A stretch of 41,382 nt of DNA from Amycolatopsis marina (GTDB lineage: Bacteria; Actinomycetota; Actinomycetes; Mycobacteriales; Pseudonocardiaceae), in assembly GCF_900111885.1 (NCBI RefSeq), contig NZ_FOKG01000002.1:392122-433503 (forward strand), in the 5' to 3' direction. Position 1 is the first letter of the stretch, and every line of letters starts with the position of its first letter. Of this stretch, positions 1 to 8,218 are shown piece after piece. The position numbers were made by a program, and so were the translations under genes. The notes below the pieces were generated by a model, which saw only the letters and a list, made by a program, of their open reading frames with translations, ran no database searches and was not told where the DNA came from.

Positions 1-84
1 TGCACACGCAACCACCACACTTTCCCGAGAAAGCGCGACACGTGCACACGCAACCACCACACTTTCCCGGGAAAGTGCGATCGG
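1..84. repeat. Two tandem 42-bp direct repeats, each with a CTTTCCC/GAAAG palindrome
   Basis: Positions 1-42 and 43-84 are near-identical copies starting TGCACACGCAACC. Each holds an inverted repeat: 19-34 is imperfect, and 61-76 is the perfect 16-bp palindrome ACTTTCCCGGGAAAGT. The array sits just past the cobT stop codon. It could act as a terminator-like hairpin or be a dispersed intergenic repeat family. The left part may continue outside the window. Confidence 0.85.
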
Positions 85-88
85 CGTG

Positions 89-1789
89 TCAGCGGGAGAG
101 CATCGCCAGGATGTCGCGGAACACCTGGTTCGCGGCGCCGGACTCCAGGTCGAGTACCTGTGATCGGTTGTAGTAGTGGCCGAGATCGAGGCCGACGCCC
201 AGCCCGTGGATCCGCGCCGAGCCTGCCCGCTCCTCCTCGCGCACCACCTCCGCCAGATGGTTGCCCAGGTAGTCGCTGTCGTTCATCAGCGCCGTGGCAC
301 TGTCCACCGGGCTGCCGTCGGAGAACACGAGCAGGAAACGCCGGTGCTCGCCGCGGCCGTCCATCCTGCGGCACGCCCACCGGACCGCCTCACCGTCCAC
401 ACCCTCGCGGTACAGATCCTGCTTCAGCAGCGCCGCGATGTCCGGCCGCGCCCGACGATAGGTGGTGTCGGCGTCCTTGACCACGAGGTGACACACCTCG
501 TTGAGCCGTCCTGGATGACGCGGCCTGCCCGATCTCCTCCAGTCGCGCATCGCCCTGCCGCCGTTCCAGGAACCCGTGGTGAATCCGAGGATCTCGGTGG
601 CCACCCCGGCGAGTTCCAGCGCGCGCGTGAACACGTCCACGACTGCTGCGATCGACTCCGCGTGCGCCTTCATCGAACCCGAGCAGTCGAGCAGGAACGT
701 CACCAGGCTCTCCGACACCGGCTCGACCCGTTCCGCACGGAACAACCTCCGCTCGGCGGGGGAGGTGATGAGCTGCGTGAGACTCCGCCCGTCGATGTAC
801 CCCTCCTCCTGCCCGCCCTGCCAACCCGTGCGGGCCGGGGCGGTCAGCAGGGCGGCGAGTTCGCGCGCGAGCCGCGCGTGGTTCACTCCCTGCCCGGCGA
901 TCCGCCGGTCGAGCCGCTCCCGGAACTCCCTGCGCTGTTCGGCGCGCACCAGTGTCGAGATGTGTCGCTGGGTGTCGTACGCGGTGGTGAACGCGCGATA
1001 GCCCTGCCCGGCCGGCTCCGGCGTCGCGCCGGTCCCTGGCGGGACCGGTGCGAACCCGTCACCATCTCCCGGATCCAGCAGCAGGGCCCAGTTACGGGAA
1101 CGACGGTCGGCAGCAGCCGTCTCCCGCTCGCCGTTCGCCCGGCCCGCTTCGGCGACCAGACCCTCGACCGTCCGCGCGACTGCCCTGGCGTGAACCGCGT
1201 AAGCCTGCTGATCCTCGCGATGGCGCCGCAACCCCGCCAGTTCGTGTCCGAGCAGCGGCGCCAGGGCGAACCGCGTCGCCTCGATGACATCCTCGGCCAT
1301 GGCGGGTACGGGCTGTCCGGTGACGCGCGACCGGCAGATCTGAGCCACCGAGTACAGGAGGAGACCGTTCGCGGTCTCTGTCAGTCCACTGTGGATACAC
1401 CTGTCCGACCACTGCTCGAACCGGTATCGCAGGTTCCACACGAGGCCGGGCAGCCCTGTGGGAACCTGCGACTCGACGCGGTACTGCTCCAGCATCTCGA
1501 AAACCAGCCGCTGCAGCGGTTCTTCCGGCCGAAGTCCGCGGTGCAGGTCGCTGTCGGAGTGGACCAGCCGCAGGCCGACGCCGTCGGCGGCTCCACGAAA
1601 GGAACCGAGGTCGTCCTCGTTCGACGACGGACGCAGGTGGGGCGCGTTCACGGGAAGGGGTAGACCGGCGCGGTACGGGCGCCCGGCGCGCAGGTGAAAC
1701 TCCGGTTCACCGGAGACCGCCCGAGCGGCCGCCGCGCACAGTTCCTCGACCCGGTGCTGGTGCCGCGTCCTGCCCCGCGTGCCGGTCAC
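89..1789 (-). CDS. cobT: CobT-like VWA subunit of cobaltochelatase
   Basis: A 566-residue protein closely resembling CobT, the VWA-domain partner of the AAA+ protein CobS in aerobic cobaltochelatase, which inserts cobalt into hydrogenobyrinate diamide together with CobN. The C-terminal VWA domain (about 360-566) has the MIDAS motif DCSGS at 368-372, then CobT-like stretches such as EILGFTTGSWNGG and FSDGSPVD. The N-terminal half is CobT-like, but its linker is short and lacks the long acidic tract of many CobT proteins. The GTG start at 1789 overlaps the cobS stop (GTGA), so translation is coupled. An upstream in-frame start would overlap cobS by about 97 bases and is less likely. No cobN is in view, so the partner is unknown. 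It could serve cobalamin synthesis, or act with CobS as a MoxR/VWA-type activator of another enzyme. Confidence 0.88.
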   Translation of the reverse strand: MTGTRGRTRHQHRVEELCAAAARAVSGEPEFHLRAGRPYRAGLPLPVNAPHLRPSSNEDDLGSFRGAADGVGLRLVHSDSDLHRGLRPEEPLQRLVFEMLEQYRVESQVPTGLPGLVWNLRYRFEQWSDRCIHSGLTETANGLLLYSVAQICRSRVTGQPVPAMAEDVIEATRFALAPLLGHELAGLRRHREDQQAYAVHARAVARTVEGLVAEAGRANGERETAAADRRSRNWALLLDPGDGDGFAPVPPGTGATPEPAGQGYRAFTTAYDTQRHISTLVRAEQRREFRERLDRRIAGQGVNHARLARELAALLTAPARTGWQGGQEEGYIDGRSLTQLITSPAERRLFRAERVEPVSESLVTFLLDCSGSMKAHAESIAAVVDVFTRALELAGVATEILGFTTGSWNGGRAMRDWRRSGRPRHPGRLNEVCHLVVKDADTTYRRARPDIAALLKQDLYREGVDGEAVRWACRRMDGRGEHRRFLLVFSDGSPVDSATALMNDSDYLGNHLAEVVREEERAGSARIHGLGVGLDLGHYYNRSQVLDLESGAANQVFRDILAMLSR

Positions 1790-2754
1790 GCCGGGACGGC
1801 CTGCTGGTAGGACTCCGCCAGCTCCCGGCCGAAGCAGCGTTGGAAGTACTCGGCCACGGTCTGACGTTCGGCCTCGTCGCACTTGTTGAGGAAGGAAAGC
1901 CGGAACGCCACGGCGACGTCACCGAAAACACCGACGTTCTCGGCCCAGGAGATGACCGTTCGCGGTGACATCAGGGTGGAGAGGTCACCGGCGCGAAAGC
2001 CGTTTCGGGTGAGCTCGGCGACCCGCACCATCGCGGCGATCAGCTCACTCCCCCGCTTCCCCGCGAGTTCCGGCACCCTGGCGAGCACGATCGCCGCCTC
2101 CTCCTCGGGGGCGAGATAGTTCAGCGAGGCGACGATGTTCCAGCGGTCGATCTGGGCGTGGTTGAGCCGCTGCGATCCGTGATAGAGGCCGTTGACGTTG
2201 CCGAGACCGACGGTGTTGGCGGTGGCGAAGAGCCGGAAGTACGGGTGTGGCCGCAGCACCCTGTGCTGATCCAGCAGCGTCAGCTTCCCGTCGCGTTCGA
2301 GGATGCGCTGGATGACGAACATGACGTCGGGACGCCCTGCGTCGTACTCGTCGAAGATCAGCGCGACCGGCCGCTGCAGTGCCCAAGGCAGGATGCCTTC
2401 CTGAAACTCGGTCACCTGCTGGCCGTCCCGCAGCACGACGGCATCCCGTCCCACCAGGTCCAGCCTGCTCAGGTGGCCGTCCAGATTGACCCGCACACAC
2501 GGCCAGTTCAGCCGCGCGGCCACCTGCTCGATGTGGGTCGACTTGCCGGTGCCGTGCAGGCCCTGGACCAGCACCCGGCGGTTCCGTGCGAAGCCGGCGA
2601 GCAGTGCGAGCGTGACATCGGGATCGAATCTGTACGCCTCGTCGATCTCCGGCACGTGCTCGTCACGCTCGCCGAAGGCGGGCACCACGAGGTCCGAGTC
2701 GATGCCGAACACGTCGCGCACGGCGACCGCGTGGTCGGGACAGGCGTCGCTCAC
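1786..2754 (-). CDS. cobS: CobS-like AAA+ ATPase subunit of cobaltochelatase
   Basis: A 322-residue AAA+ ATPase of the CobS/MoxR group. It has Walker A GLHGTGKS at 65-72, Walker B ALIFDEYDAG at 131-140, sensor ATAN near 177-180 and a candidate arginine finger in QIDRW at 201-205. Long stretches, for example HIEQVAARLNWPCVRVNLD and RPDVMFVIQR, match the proteobacterial CobS pattern as I know it. In the known system CobS forms ATP-driven rings with CobT that power CobN. The GTG start at 2754 overlaps the iclR stop and the gene end overlaps cobT, both as GTGA, giving a coupled iclR-cobS-cobT operon. CobS this close to the proteobacterial form is not what I expect in an actinomycete, so transfer is possible. 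Confidence 0.92.
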   Translation of the reverse strand: MSDACPDHAVAVRDVFGIDSDLVVPAFGERDEHVPEIDEAYRFDPDVTLALLAGFARNRRVLVQGLHGTGKSTHIEQVAARLNWPCVRVNLDGHLSRLDLVGRDAVVLRDGQQVTEFQEGILPWALQRPVALIFDEYDAGRPDVMFVIQRILERDGKLTLLDQHRVLRPHPYFRLFATANTVGLGNVNGLYHGSQRLNHAQIDRWNIVASLNYLAPEEEAAIVLARVPELAGKRGSELIAAMVRVAELTRNGFRAGDLSTLMSPRTVISWAENVGVFGDVAVAFRLSFLNKCDEAERQTVAEYFQRCFGRELAESYQQAVPA

Positions 2755-3548
2755 GTGGCTGCTCCTTCGGCCTCGATCCGGCTGATCGCGTCGGCTGCGC
2801 GCCGGAGCGCAGGCAGCATCCTCGGCGCATCCTGTGCGCTGAGCCGCATGACCGGTGCCTGTACCGCGACGCAGAGATTGGATCGCGCGGCCCCGGTCGG
2901 CACGGGCACCGCGACACAGACCAGTCCCGGCAGGAACTCCTCGTCGTCGAGTGCGAACCCGTTCTGCCGCACCCGGGTGAGTTCCTCCTCGATCGCGTCC
3001 AGATCCGTGACGGTGTTTGGCGTGCTGCGGGTCAACGGAGCATGGGCCAGCAGCTTGCGCCGCTGCGCCGGGCTCAGCTGCGAGAGGATCATCTTTCCGC
3101 TGGCGGAGCAGTGTGCGGGCACCCGTGATCCGGGGCGCAGGTAGAAACGCAATGGCTCGGCGGTCTCGACCCGGTCGAGGTAGACGACCTCGTTGCCGGA
3201 GAGCGCGGTGACGTTGCAGCTCTCACCGATCTCCTCGACCAGATGACGCAGCACGGCGTGCCGCGCTCCGTGCTGGGTGGCGTTGAGCAGCAGGTTCTCG
3301 GCCAGCCTGCGCAGGCGTGCTCCCGTGCCGTAGTGCCTGCCGTCGCCCTGCCTGACCAGCAGCCCCGCACCCTCGAGTTGCTGCAGCATGCGATGCAGCG
3401 TCGGCTTCGGCATGCCGGTCTCCTCGACCAGCCCCTGCAGTGAGACGAACTGGTCCTTGGCCGCGATCAGCTCGAGCAACGCGAACAACCGCATGGTCGG
3501 CGTGTCCCCGTTGCGTTCGCCCGCCTCGATGAGCTGCGTCTGTTCCAT
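2751..3548 (-). CDS. IclR-family transcriptional regulator
   Basis: A 265-residue IclR-type regulator. The N-terminal winged helix-turn-helix (about 18-75) contains LQGLVEETGMPKPTLHRMLQQ. The C-terminal effector domain (about 90-255) has the family-typical GSRVPAHCSASGKMILS and LVCVAVPV segments. The start is the ATG at 3548; a longer in-frame start at 3617 would run into the probable operators. It is the first gene of the coupled iclR-cobS-cobT operon and diverges from xsc, so it probably controls xsc and its own operon through the TTCCGGAA palindromes between them. The effector is unknown; sulfoacetaldehyde or a precursor sulfonate would fit the context. Confidence 0.93.
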   Translation of the reverse strand: MEQTQLIEAGERNGDTPTMRLFALLELIAAKDQFVSLQGLVEETGMPKPTLHRMLQQLEGAGLLVRQGDGRHYGTGARLRRLAENLLLNATQHGARHAVLRHLVEEIGESCNVTALSGNEVVYLDRVETAEPLRFYLRPGSRVPAHCSASGKMILSQLSPAQRRKLLAHAPLTRSTPNTVTDLDAIEEELTRVRQNGFALDDEEFLPGLVCVAVPVPTGAARSNLCVAVQAPVMRLSAQDAPRMLPALRRAADAISRIEAEGAAT

Positions 3549-3566
3549 GACCCCACTGTAGATCTG

Positions 3567-3603
3567 TTCCGGAAAACAACACAACCCGTACCGGTTTCCG
3601 GAA
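3567..3603. promoter_or_regulatory. Paired TTCCGGAA palindromes, probable IclR operators
   Basis: TTCCGGAA occurs at 3567-3574 and 3596-3603, 29 bases centre to centre. The flanks are arranged as inverted copies: GTTCCGGAAAAC, then GTTTCCGGAAC. The second copy lies just upstream of the xsc -35 element. The location between a divergent iclR and its presumed target, plus the symmetry, supports regulator binding. Assignment to this IclR protein is inference. Confidence 0.6.
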
Positions 3604-3609
3604 CTTCCG

Positions 3610-3639
3610 TTGACCAAGGGTCGACGCGAAGCCTATAGT
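3610..3639 (+). promoter_or_regulatory. Probable xsc promoter
   Basis: TTGACC at 3610-3615, an 18-base spacer and TATAGT at 3634-3639 form a near-consensus housekeeping-type promoter pointing toward xsc. Transcription would begin near 3646, leaving a leader of roughly 90 bases. An AAGGAGG ribosome-binding site lies just before the xsc ATG. Confidence 0.6.
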
Positions 3640-3733
3640 CCGGCTTACGTCTCGATTTCATGAACGTGGCGTACAGCTTTTTCCAACCAGGCGCCGTTAC
3701 GGGGATCGCCGACTCTCGCAAGGAGGAACCACC

Positions 3734-5542
3734 ATGAGTGAGCAGACCGAAGGGGCCGGGCGGGCAGCAGTGACCGGACCACGGAAGATGACGCCCTCGG
3801 AGGCGTTCGTGGAGACGCTGGTGGCCAACGACGTCACGGACATCTTCGGGATCATGGGCTCGGCGTTCATGGACGCCATGGACATCTTCGCCCCGGCAGG
3901 CATCCGGCTGATCCCCGTAGTACACGAGCAGGGCGCGGGGCACATGGCCGACGGCTACGCCCGCGTCAGTGGCCGGCACGGCGTGGTGATCGGCCAGAAC
4001 GGCCCCGGTATCAGCAACTGCGTCACCGCGATCGCCGCCGCCTACTGGGCGCACAGCCCGGTGGTGATCGTGACCCCCGAGGCGGGAACCATGGGCACCG
4101 GGCTCGGCGGCTTCCAGGAGGCCAACCAGTTGCCGATGTTCCAGGAGTTCACGAAGTACCAGGCGCACGTGAACAACCCGAAGCGGATGGCCGAGTTCAC
4201 CGGCCGCTGCTTCGACAGGGCCCACTCCGAGATCGGACCGACGCAGCTCAACATCCCGCGCGACTTCTTCTACGGCGAGATCGAGGCCGAGATCCCCGGG
4301 CCGAACCGCCTCGACCGAGGCCCCGGTGGGGAGCGCAGCCTCAACGAGGCGGTGGAGTTGCTGGCGCAGGCCGAGTTCCCGGTGGTCATCTCCGGCGGCG
4401 GGGTCGTGATGGCCGACGGTGTCGACGAGTGCGTCGCGCTCGCCGAGCGGCTCGGTGCACCGGTGGTGAACAGCTACCTGCACAACGACTCCTTCCCCGC
4501 GAGCCATCCGCAGTGGTGCGGTCCGCTGGGATACCAGGGATCGAAGGCCGCGATGAAACTGATCGCGCAGGCCGACGTCGTGGTCGCCCTCGGCTCCCGC
4601 CTCGGCCCGTTCGGCACGCTGCCCCAGCACGGCATGGACTACTGGCCCAAGAACGCCAAGATCATCCAGATCGACGCCGACCACAAGATGCTCGGGCTGG
4701 TGAAGAAGATCAGCGTCGGTATCTGCGGCGACGCCAAGGATGCGGCGGCGGCGCTGACCGAGCGGCTCGCGGGCAGGACGCTCGCCTGTGACGCCACGCG
4801 GGAGTCGCGAGCGGCCACGACGAGGGGGGAGAAGGAGGCGTGGGAAGCCGAACTCGACGAATGGACACACGAGAAGGACCCGTACAGCCTCGATGTGATC
4901 GCCGAAGCCGAGCAGGAGGACGGGAACTGGCTGCACCCCAGGCAGGTGCTCCGGGAACTCGAGAAGGCGATGCCGGAAGACGTGATGGTCTCCACCGACA
5001 TCGGCAACATCAACTCGGTCGCCAACAGCTACCTGCGGTTCGAGAAGCCGCGTAGCTTCTTCGCGCCCATGAGCTTCGGCAACTGTGGCTACGCGCTGCC
5101 CACGATCATCGGGGCCAAGACCGCGGCACCCGACCGTCCCGCGGTGGCCTACGCGGGCGACGGGGCGTGGGGAATGAGCATGGGCGAGATCATGACCTGC
5201 GTCCGGCACGACATCCCGGTCACCGCTGTGGTGTTCCACAACCGGCAGTGGGGTGCGGAGAAGAAGAACCAGGTCGACTTCTACAACCGCCGCTTCGTGG
5301 CGGGCGAACTCGACAACCAGAGCTTCGCGGGCATCGCGGCGGCGATGGGCGCCGAGGGCGTCGTGGTGGACAAGCTGGACCAGGTCGGACCGGCACTGGA
5401 GACCGCCATCGAAAAGCAGATGCAGCAGGGCAAGACCACGGTCATCGAGGTCATGTGCACCCGTGAACTCGGCGACCCGTTCCGGCGGGACGCACTGTCC
5501 AAACCGGTCCGCTTCCTGGAGAAGTACGCCGACTACGTCTGA
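3734..5542 (+). CDS. xsc: Sulfoacetaldehyde acetyltransferase
   Basis: A 602-residue thiamine-diphosphate enzyme of the acetolactate-synthase fold, matching Xsc along its length. Xsc converts sulfoacetaldehyde and phosphate into acetyl phosphate and sulfite, the desulfonation step for taurine, isethionate and related C2 sulfonates. The catalytic glutamate lies in PVVHEQGAGHMADGYAR (E65). Xsc-like segments include VIGQNGPGISN and LGYQGSKAAMKLI. The ThDP-binding motif starts at AGDGAWGMS, followed by NRQWGAEKKNQ. The last segment, ELGDPFRRDAL, is also typical of Xsc. The first 18 residues precede the usual Xsc start. The ATG has an AAGGAGG site seven bases upstream. No enzyme making sulfoacetaldehyde and no phosphate acetyltransferase is nearby, so these steps must be encoded elsewhere. 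Confidence 0.95.
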   Translation: MSEQTEGAGRAAVTGPRKMTPSEAFVETLVANDVTDIFGIMGSAFMDAMDIFAPAGIRLIPVVHEQGAGHMADGYARVSGRHGVVIGQNGPGISNCVTAIAAAYWAHSPVVIVTPEAGTMGTGLGGFQEANQLPMFQEFTKYQAHVNNPKRMAEFTGRCFDRAHSEIGPTQLNIPRDFFYGEIEAEIPGPNRLDRGPGGERSLNEAVELLAQAEFPVVISGGGVVMADGVDECVALAERLGAPVVNSYLHNDSFPASHPQWCGPLGYQGSKAAMKLIAQADVVVALGSRLGPFGTLPQHGMDYWPKNAKIIQIDADHKMLGLVKKISVGICGDAKDAAAALTERLAGRTLACDATRESRAATTRGEKEAWEAELDEWTHEKDPYSLDVIAEAEQEDGNWLHPRQVLRELEKAMPEDVMVSTDIGNINSVANSYLRFEKPRSFFAPMSFGNCGYALPTIIGAKTAAPDRPAVAYAGDGAWGMSMGEIMTCVRHDIPVTAVVFHNRQWGAEKKNQVDFYNRRFVAGELDNQSFAGIAAAMGAEGVVVDKLDQVGPALETAIEKQMQQGKTTVIEVMCTRELGDPFRRDALSKPVRFLEKYADYV

Positions 5543-5569
5543 GCCGTCCACGGCGGGCACACTTCGACA

Positions 5570-5611
5570 CAGAGGCTCCTGACCGGGGATCTCCCCGGCC
5601 GGGGGCCTCTG
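5570..5611 (+). terminator. Hairpin terminator after xsc
   Basis: CAGAGGC (5570-5576) pairs with GCCTCTG (5605-5611), with an inner CCGGGG/CCCCGG stem. It lies 28 bases after the xsc stop. There is no U tract, which is common in high-GC actinomycetes. It suggests that the permease downstream has its own promoter or is expressed by read-through. Confidence 0.65.
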
Positions 5612-5829
5612 CGCGCATACGGAACGGCAGCTCGGCACTGCCGACTGGTACCCAAAAATTCGTCCCGCACTGGATCTGTCAGGGGTCCTGCCACACCCGC
5701 ACAGTGGTGTCCACCACAACGGCGCCTGTGAGCAAGTTCAGCCCAGTACGGCGATCGCCGGGCACGTGTCCCGGCCACGCCGCACCATGGAAGAGGACCA
5801 ACGGCGGTCCCCGGAGAACGAGGCAGACG

Positions 5830-7401
5830 ATGGAAACAGTAACCGGACCCGGCGACGCGGCCGGGGTACCGCAGCAGGGGGAGAAACGCGCACAACTGTC
5901 CAGGACGCTCAAGCCGAGCTGGGTGTGGGCGATCGCGCTCGGATCGGCCGTCGGGTGGGGCGCCTTCGTCCTGCCGACCGACTGGATAGCCACCGCGGGA
6001 CCGCTGGGAGCCATCCTGGGTTTCCTGATCGGCGGTCTGCTGATGATCGTGATCGCGGTCAGCTACGGCTTCCTGATCCGTACCTTTCCGGTGTCCGGCG
6101 GCGAGTTCGCGTACGCCCACGCCGGCTTCGGCAGGCGGCACGCATTCCTCTGTGGCTGGTTCCTCACCCTGGGCTACACCTGCATCGTGGCGCTCAACGC
6201 CTCCGCTCTCGCCCTGCTGAGCCGGTACGTGCTGCCGCAGGTCGCCGAACGCGGACTGCTCTACGAGATCGCCGGCTGGAAGGTCTACCTCGGTGAGGTC
6301 CTCATCGCCAGCGCCGCACTGGTCGTCTTCGCGGTCCTGAACATTCGCGGCGCCACCGCCTCCGGCCGACTGCAGTTCATCTTCTGCCTGGTCATGCTGG
6401 CCGGTGTCGCGGCAATCCTGATCAGCGTGCTGATCCACCCCGGGGGACAGCTCAGCAACGTGGCACCGCTGTTCCCGACCGGCGTTCCACCGTGGACGGC
6501 CGTGCTGGCGATCGTCGCGATCGCCCCCTGGGCGTACGTCGGGTTCGACAACGTGCCGCAGGCCGCCGAGGAGTTCGACTTCGCGCCGAAGAAGGCTTTC
6601 CGGCTGATCGTGCTCGCGATTCTCGCTGCCGCCCTGCTGTACGCCGCGATGATCCTGGCCACCGCGTCGGCGACGCCATGGCAGCGGCTGATCGCCGGAG
6701 AACCGTTGTGGGGCACGGGAGACGCCATGTCCGGACTGTTCGGCGGGATCGGGATCATGCTGCTCGCGCTCTCGGTGTCAATGGGCATCTGTACCGGGCT
6801 GAACGGCTTCTACGTCGCGGCGAGCCGGTTGCTGTTCGCGATGGGGCGGAGCCGGATGATCCCCGCCGCGTTCGGCGTCCTGCACCCCCGCCGCAGGACG
6901 CCGTATCTCGGTATCGCGTTCGTGTGCGCCCTGTGCCTCGTCGCCCCCTGGTTCGGCAGGCAGGCACTGCTGTGGGTGGTGGACATGTCCGCGGTCGGCG
7001 TCACCATCGCCTACACATACACCTGCCTGGTCGCGTTCAAGCAGTTCCGCTGGTCCGGCAGTGCGGTCAGGGACGGCGACGTCCCCGGCTGCGAGTCGTC
7101 CGGCAAGAAGGTGCTCAGTCTCCTCGGCGCCGTCGTCGGAGCCACCTTCCTCGGTCTGCTACTCATACCCGCCTCACCCGCGGCCCTCGGGCCGGAGTCA
7201 CTGACCGCGCTTCTGGTGTGGACCGCGCTCGGGCTCATCTTCTACATCCTCCGCCGCAAGGAGAACGCCAGGCTGAGCGATGCCCAGCTCGACTACCTGA
7301 TTTTGGGTAGGAAGACCGCCGCACCGGGGGTGCAGGACCCGCCGGTCCTGCGCGAGCACGCCGCCGAGCCCGCGGCCGCCGAACCGGTGCGGACCGAGTA
7401 A
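5830..7401 (+). CDS. APC-superfamily amino-acid/amine permease
   Basis: A 523-residue integral membrane protein of the APC superfamily with about 12 hydrophobic segments. The first segment, VWAIALGSAVGWGAFVLPT, carries the glycine-rich TM1 motif typical of the fold. Later segments include FPVSGGEFAYAHAGFGRRHAF and WAYVGFDNVPQAAEEFDF. The hydrophilic C-terminal tail is alanine/proline-rich. I chose the ATG at 5830, preceded by AGG-rich sequence; in-frame starts further upstream have no good site and would add non-conserved residues. The neighbouring xsc suggests it imports an amino sulfonate such as taurine or a related zwitterion, but an ordinary amino acid or amine cannot be excluded. Confidence 0.88.
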   Translation: METVTGPGDAAGVPQQGEKRAQLSRTLKPSWVWAIALGSAVGWGAFVLPTDWIATAGPLGAILGFLIGGLLMIVIAVSYGFLIRTFPVSGGEFAYAHAGFGRRHAFLCGWFLTLGYTCIVALNASALALLSRYVLPQVAERGLLYEIAGWKVYLGEVLIASAALVVFAVLNIRGATASGRLQFIFCLVMLAGVAAILISVLIHPGGQLSNVAPLFPTGVPPWTAVLAIVAIAPWAYVGFDNVPQAAEEFDFAPKKAFRLIVLAILAAALLYAAMILATASATPWQRLIAGEPLWGTGDAMSGLFGGIGIMLLALSVSMGICTGLNGFYVAASRLLFAMGRSRMIPAAFGVLHPRRRTPYLGIAFVCALCLVAPWFGRQALLWVVDMSAVGVTIAYTYTCLVAFKQFRWSGSAVRDGDVPGCESSGKKVLSLLGAVVGATFLGLLLIPASPAALGPESLTALLVWTALGLIFYILRRKENARLSDAQLDYLILGRKTAAPGVQDPPVLREHAAEPAAAEPVRTE

Positions 7402-7412
7402 CGGCAACTCTG

Positions 7413-7448
7413 GGCCTCCGAGGGGCGGGCGTGCTCCCCTCGGAGGCC
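7413..7448. terminator. Strong bidirectional hairpin terminator
   Basis: GGCCTCCGAGGGG (7413-7425) pairs perfectly with CCCCTCGGAGGCC (7436-7448) around a 10-base loop. It lies between the convergent permease and metallophosphoesterase genes and can serve both. Confidence 0.8.
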
Positions 7449-7495
7449 ACAGGCGCGCCACGCGGCACCGCATACGGACGCCTCCTGAACAGCTC

Positions 7496-8218
7496 CTAGA
7501 CCAACTCGGGCTCGAGGCAGTACACGGAGTACGCGTGCTGGATGATCGGCTGGGCCACGTTGCGCACCCGCACACCACCGGGCGTCACACCCTGCTCACA
7601 ACCGAAGTGCGCGTGCCCGTGCAGCGCGAGATCAGCGCCCGCCTCGTCGATGGCCTCACCCAACAGGTACGAACCGAGGAACGGGTAGATCTCCGGCGGT
7701 TCGCCGCGCAGCGTCTCGGGGATGGGGGCGTAGTGCGTCAGCGCGACCCGCACGTCGGCGTCGAGCGCGTCGAGCGCGGCATGGAGCCTGCCGGAGATCT
7801 CGATGGTGTGCCCCACGAAATCCTTCATCTCGCGCTCCCCGAACGCACTCGCGCACTTCCCGGCGAACCCGCCGCCGAAGCCCTTCGCCCCGGCGACGCC
7901 GAGCCTGCGACCACCGATGTCGAGGGTGATTCCGGCGCCTTCCAGCATCCGGATGCCGTGCTCCTCGAGCAGCGCGGTCATCTTCTCCCCGTTGTCGCTG
8001 TGGTGGTCGTGATTGCCGAGCACCCCGACGACCGGTACGTCGAGTCCGGTGAACTCGTCGGCGACCACCTGGGCCTCGTCCATGCTGCCGTGCCGGGTGA
8101 GATCACCGGCGAGCAGCAGCACATCGGCATGGTCACCCACATGTTCGAGCGCGGGGCGCAGCCGGCCGCGCGCGTCCTCGCCGAGGTGCACGTCGCCGAC
8201 GGCGGCAATCCTGATCAC
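7496..8218 (-). CDS. Calcineurin-like metallophosphoesterase
   Basis: A 240-residue cytosolic phosphoesterase with all family metal motifs: GDVH (D9, H11), GDLTRHG (D39), GNHD (N69, H70), a histidine in LTHYAP (H162) and HGHAH (H202, H204). No signal peptide is visible. The substrate cannot be told from sequence; nucleotides or phosphoproteins are possibilities. The GTG start at 8218 overlaps the BON gene stop as GTGA, so it is the last gene of a coupled nucleotidyltransferase-BON-phosphoesterase operon. That arrangement suggests a shared regulatory or repair role. Confidence 0.92.
   Translation of the reverse strand: MIRIAAVGDVHLGEDARGRLRPALEHVGDHADVLLLAGDLTRHGSMDEAQVVADEFTGLDVPVVGVLGNHDHHSDNGEKMTALLEEHGIRMLEGAGITLDIGGRRLGVAGAKGFGGGFAGKCASAFGEREMKDFVGHTIEISGRLHAALDALDADVRVALTHYAPIPETLRGEPPEIYPFLGSYLLGEAIDEAGADLALHGHAHFGCEQGVTPGGVRVRNVAQPIIQHAYSVYCLEPELV

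Noticed and set aside
176..1663. A 495-codon open frame antisense to cobT
   Set aside because: The opposite strand encodes a clear CobT with the MIDAS motif, and this frame shows no family resemblance.
3467..5719. A 750-codon open frame antisense to xsc
   Set aside because: It mirrors the strongly conserved Xsc protein; long antisense frames are expected in high-GC DNA, and its protein is arginine/histidine-rich with no recognisable domain.
7490..7508. CCTAGACCA as a second dre-like site
   Set aside because: Only the right half matches, and it coincides with the end of the metallophosphoesterase coding region.
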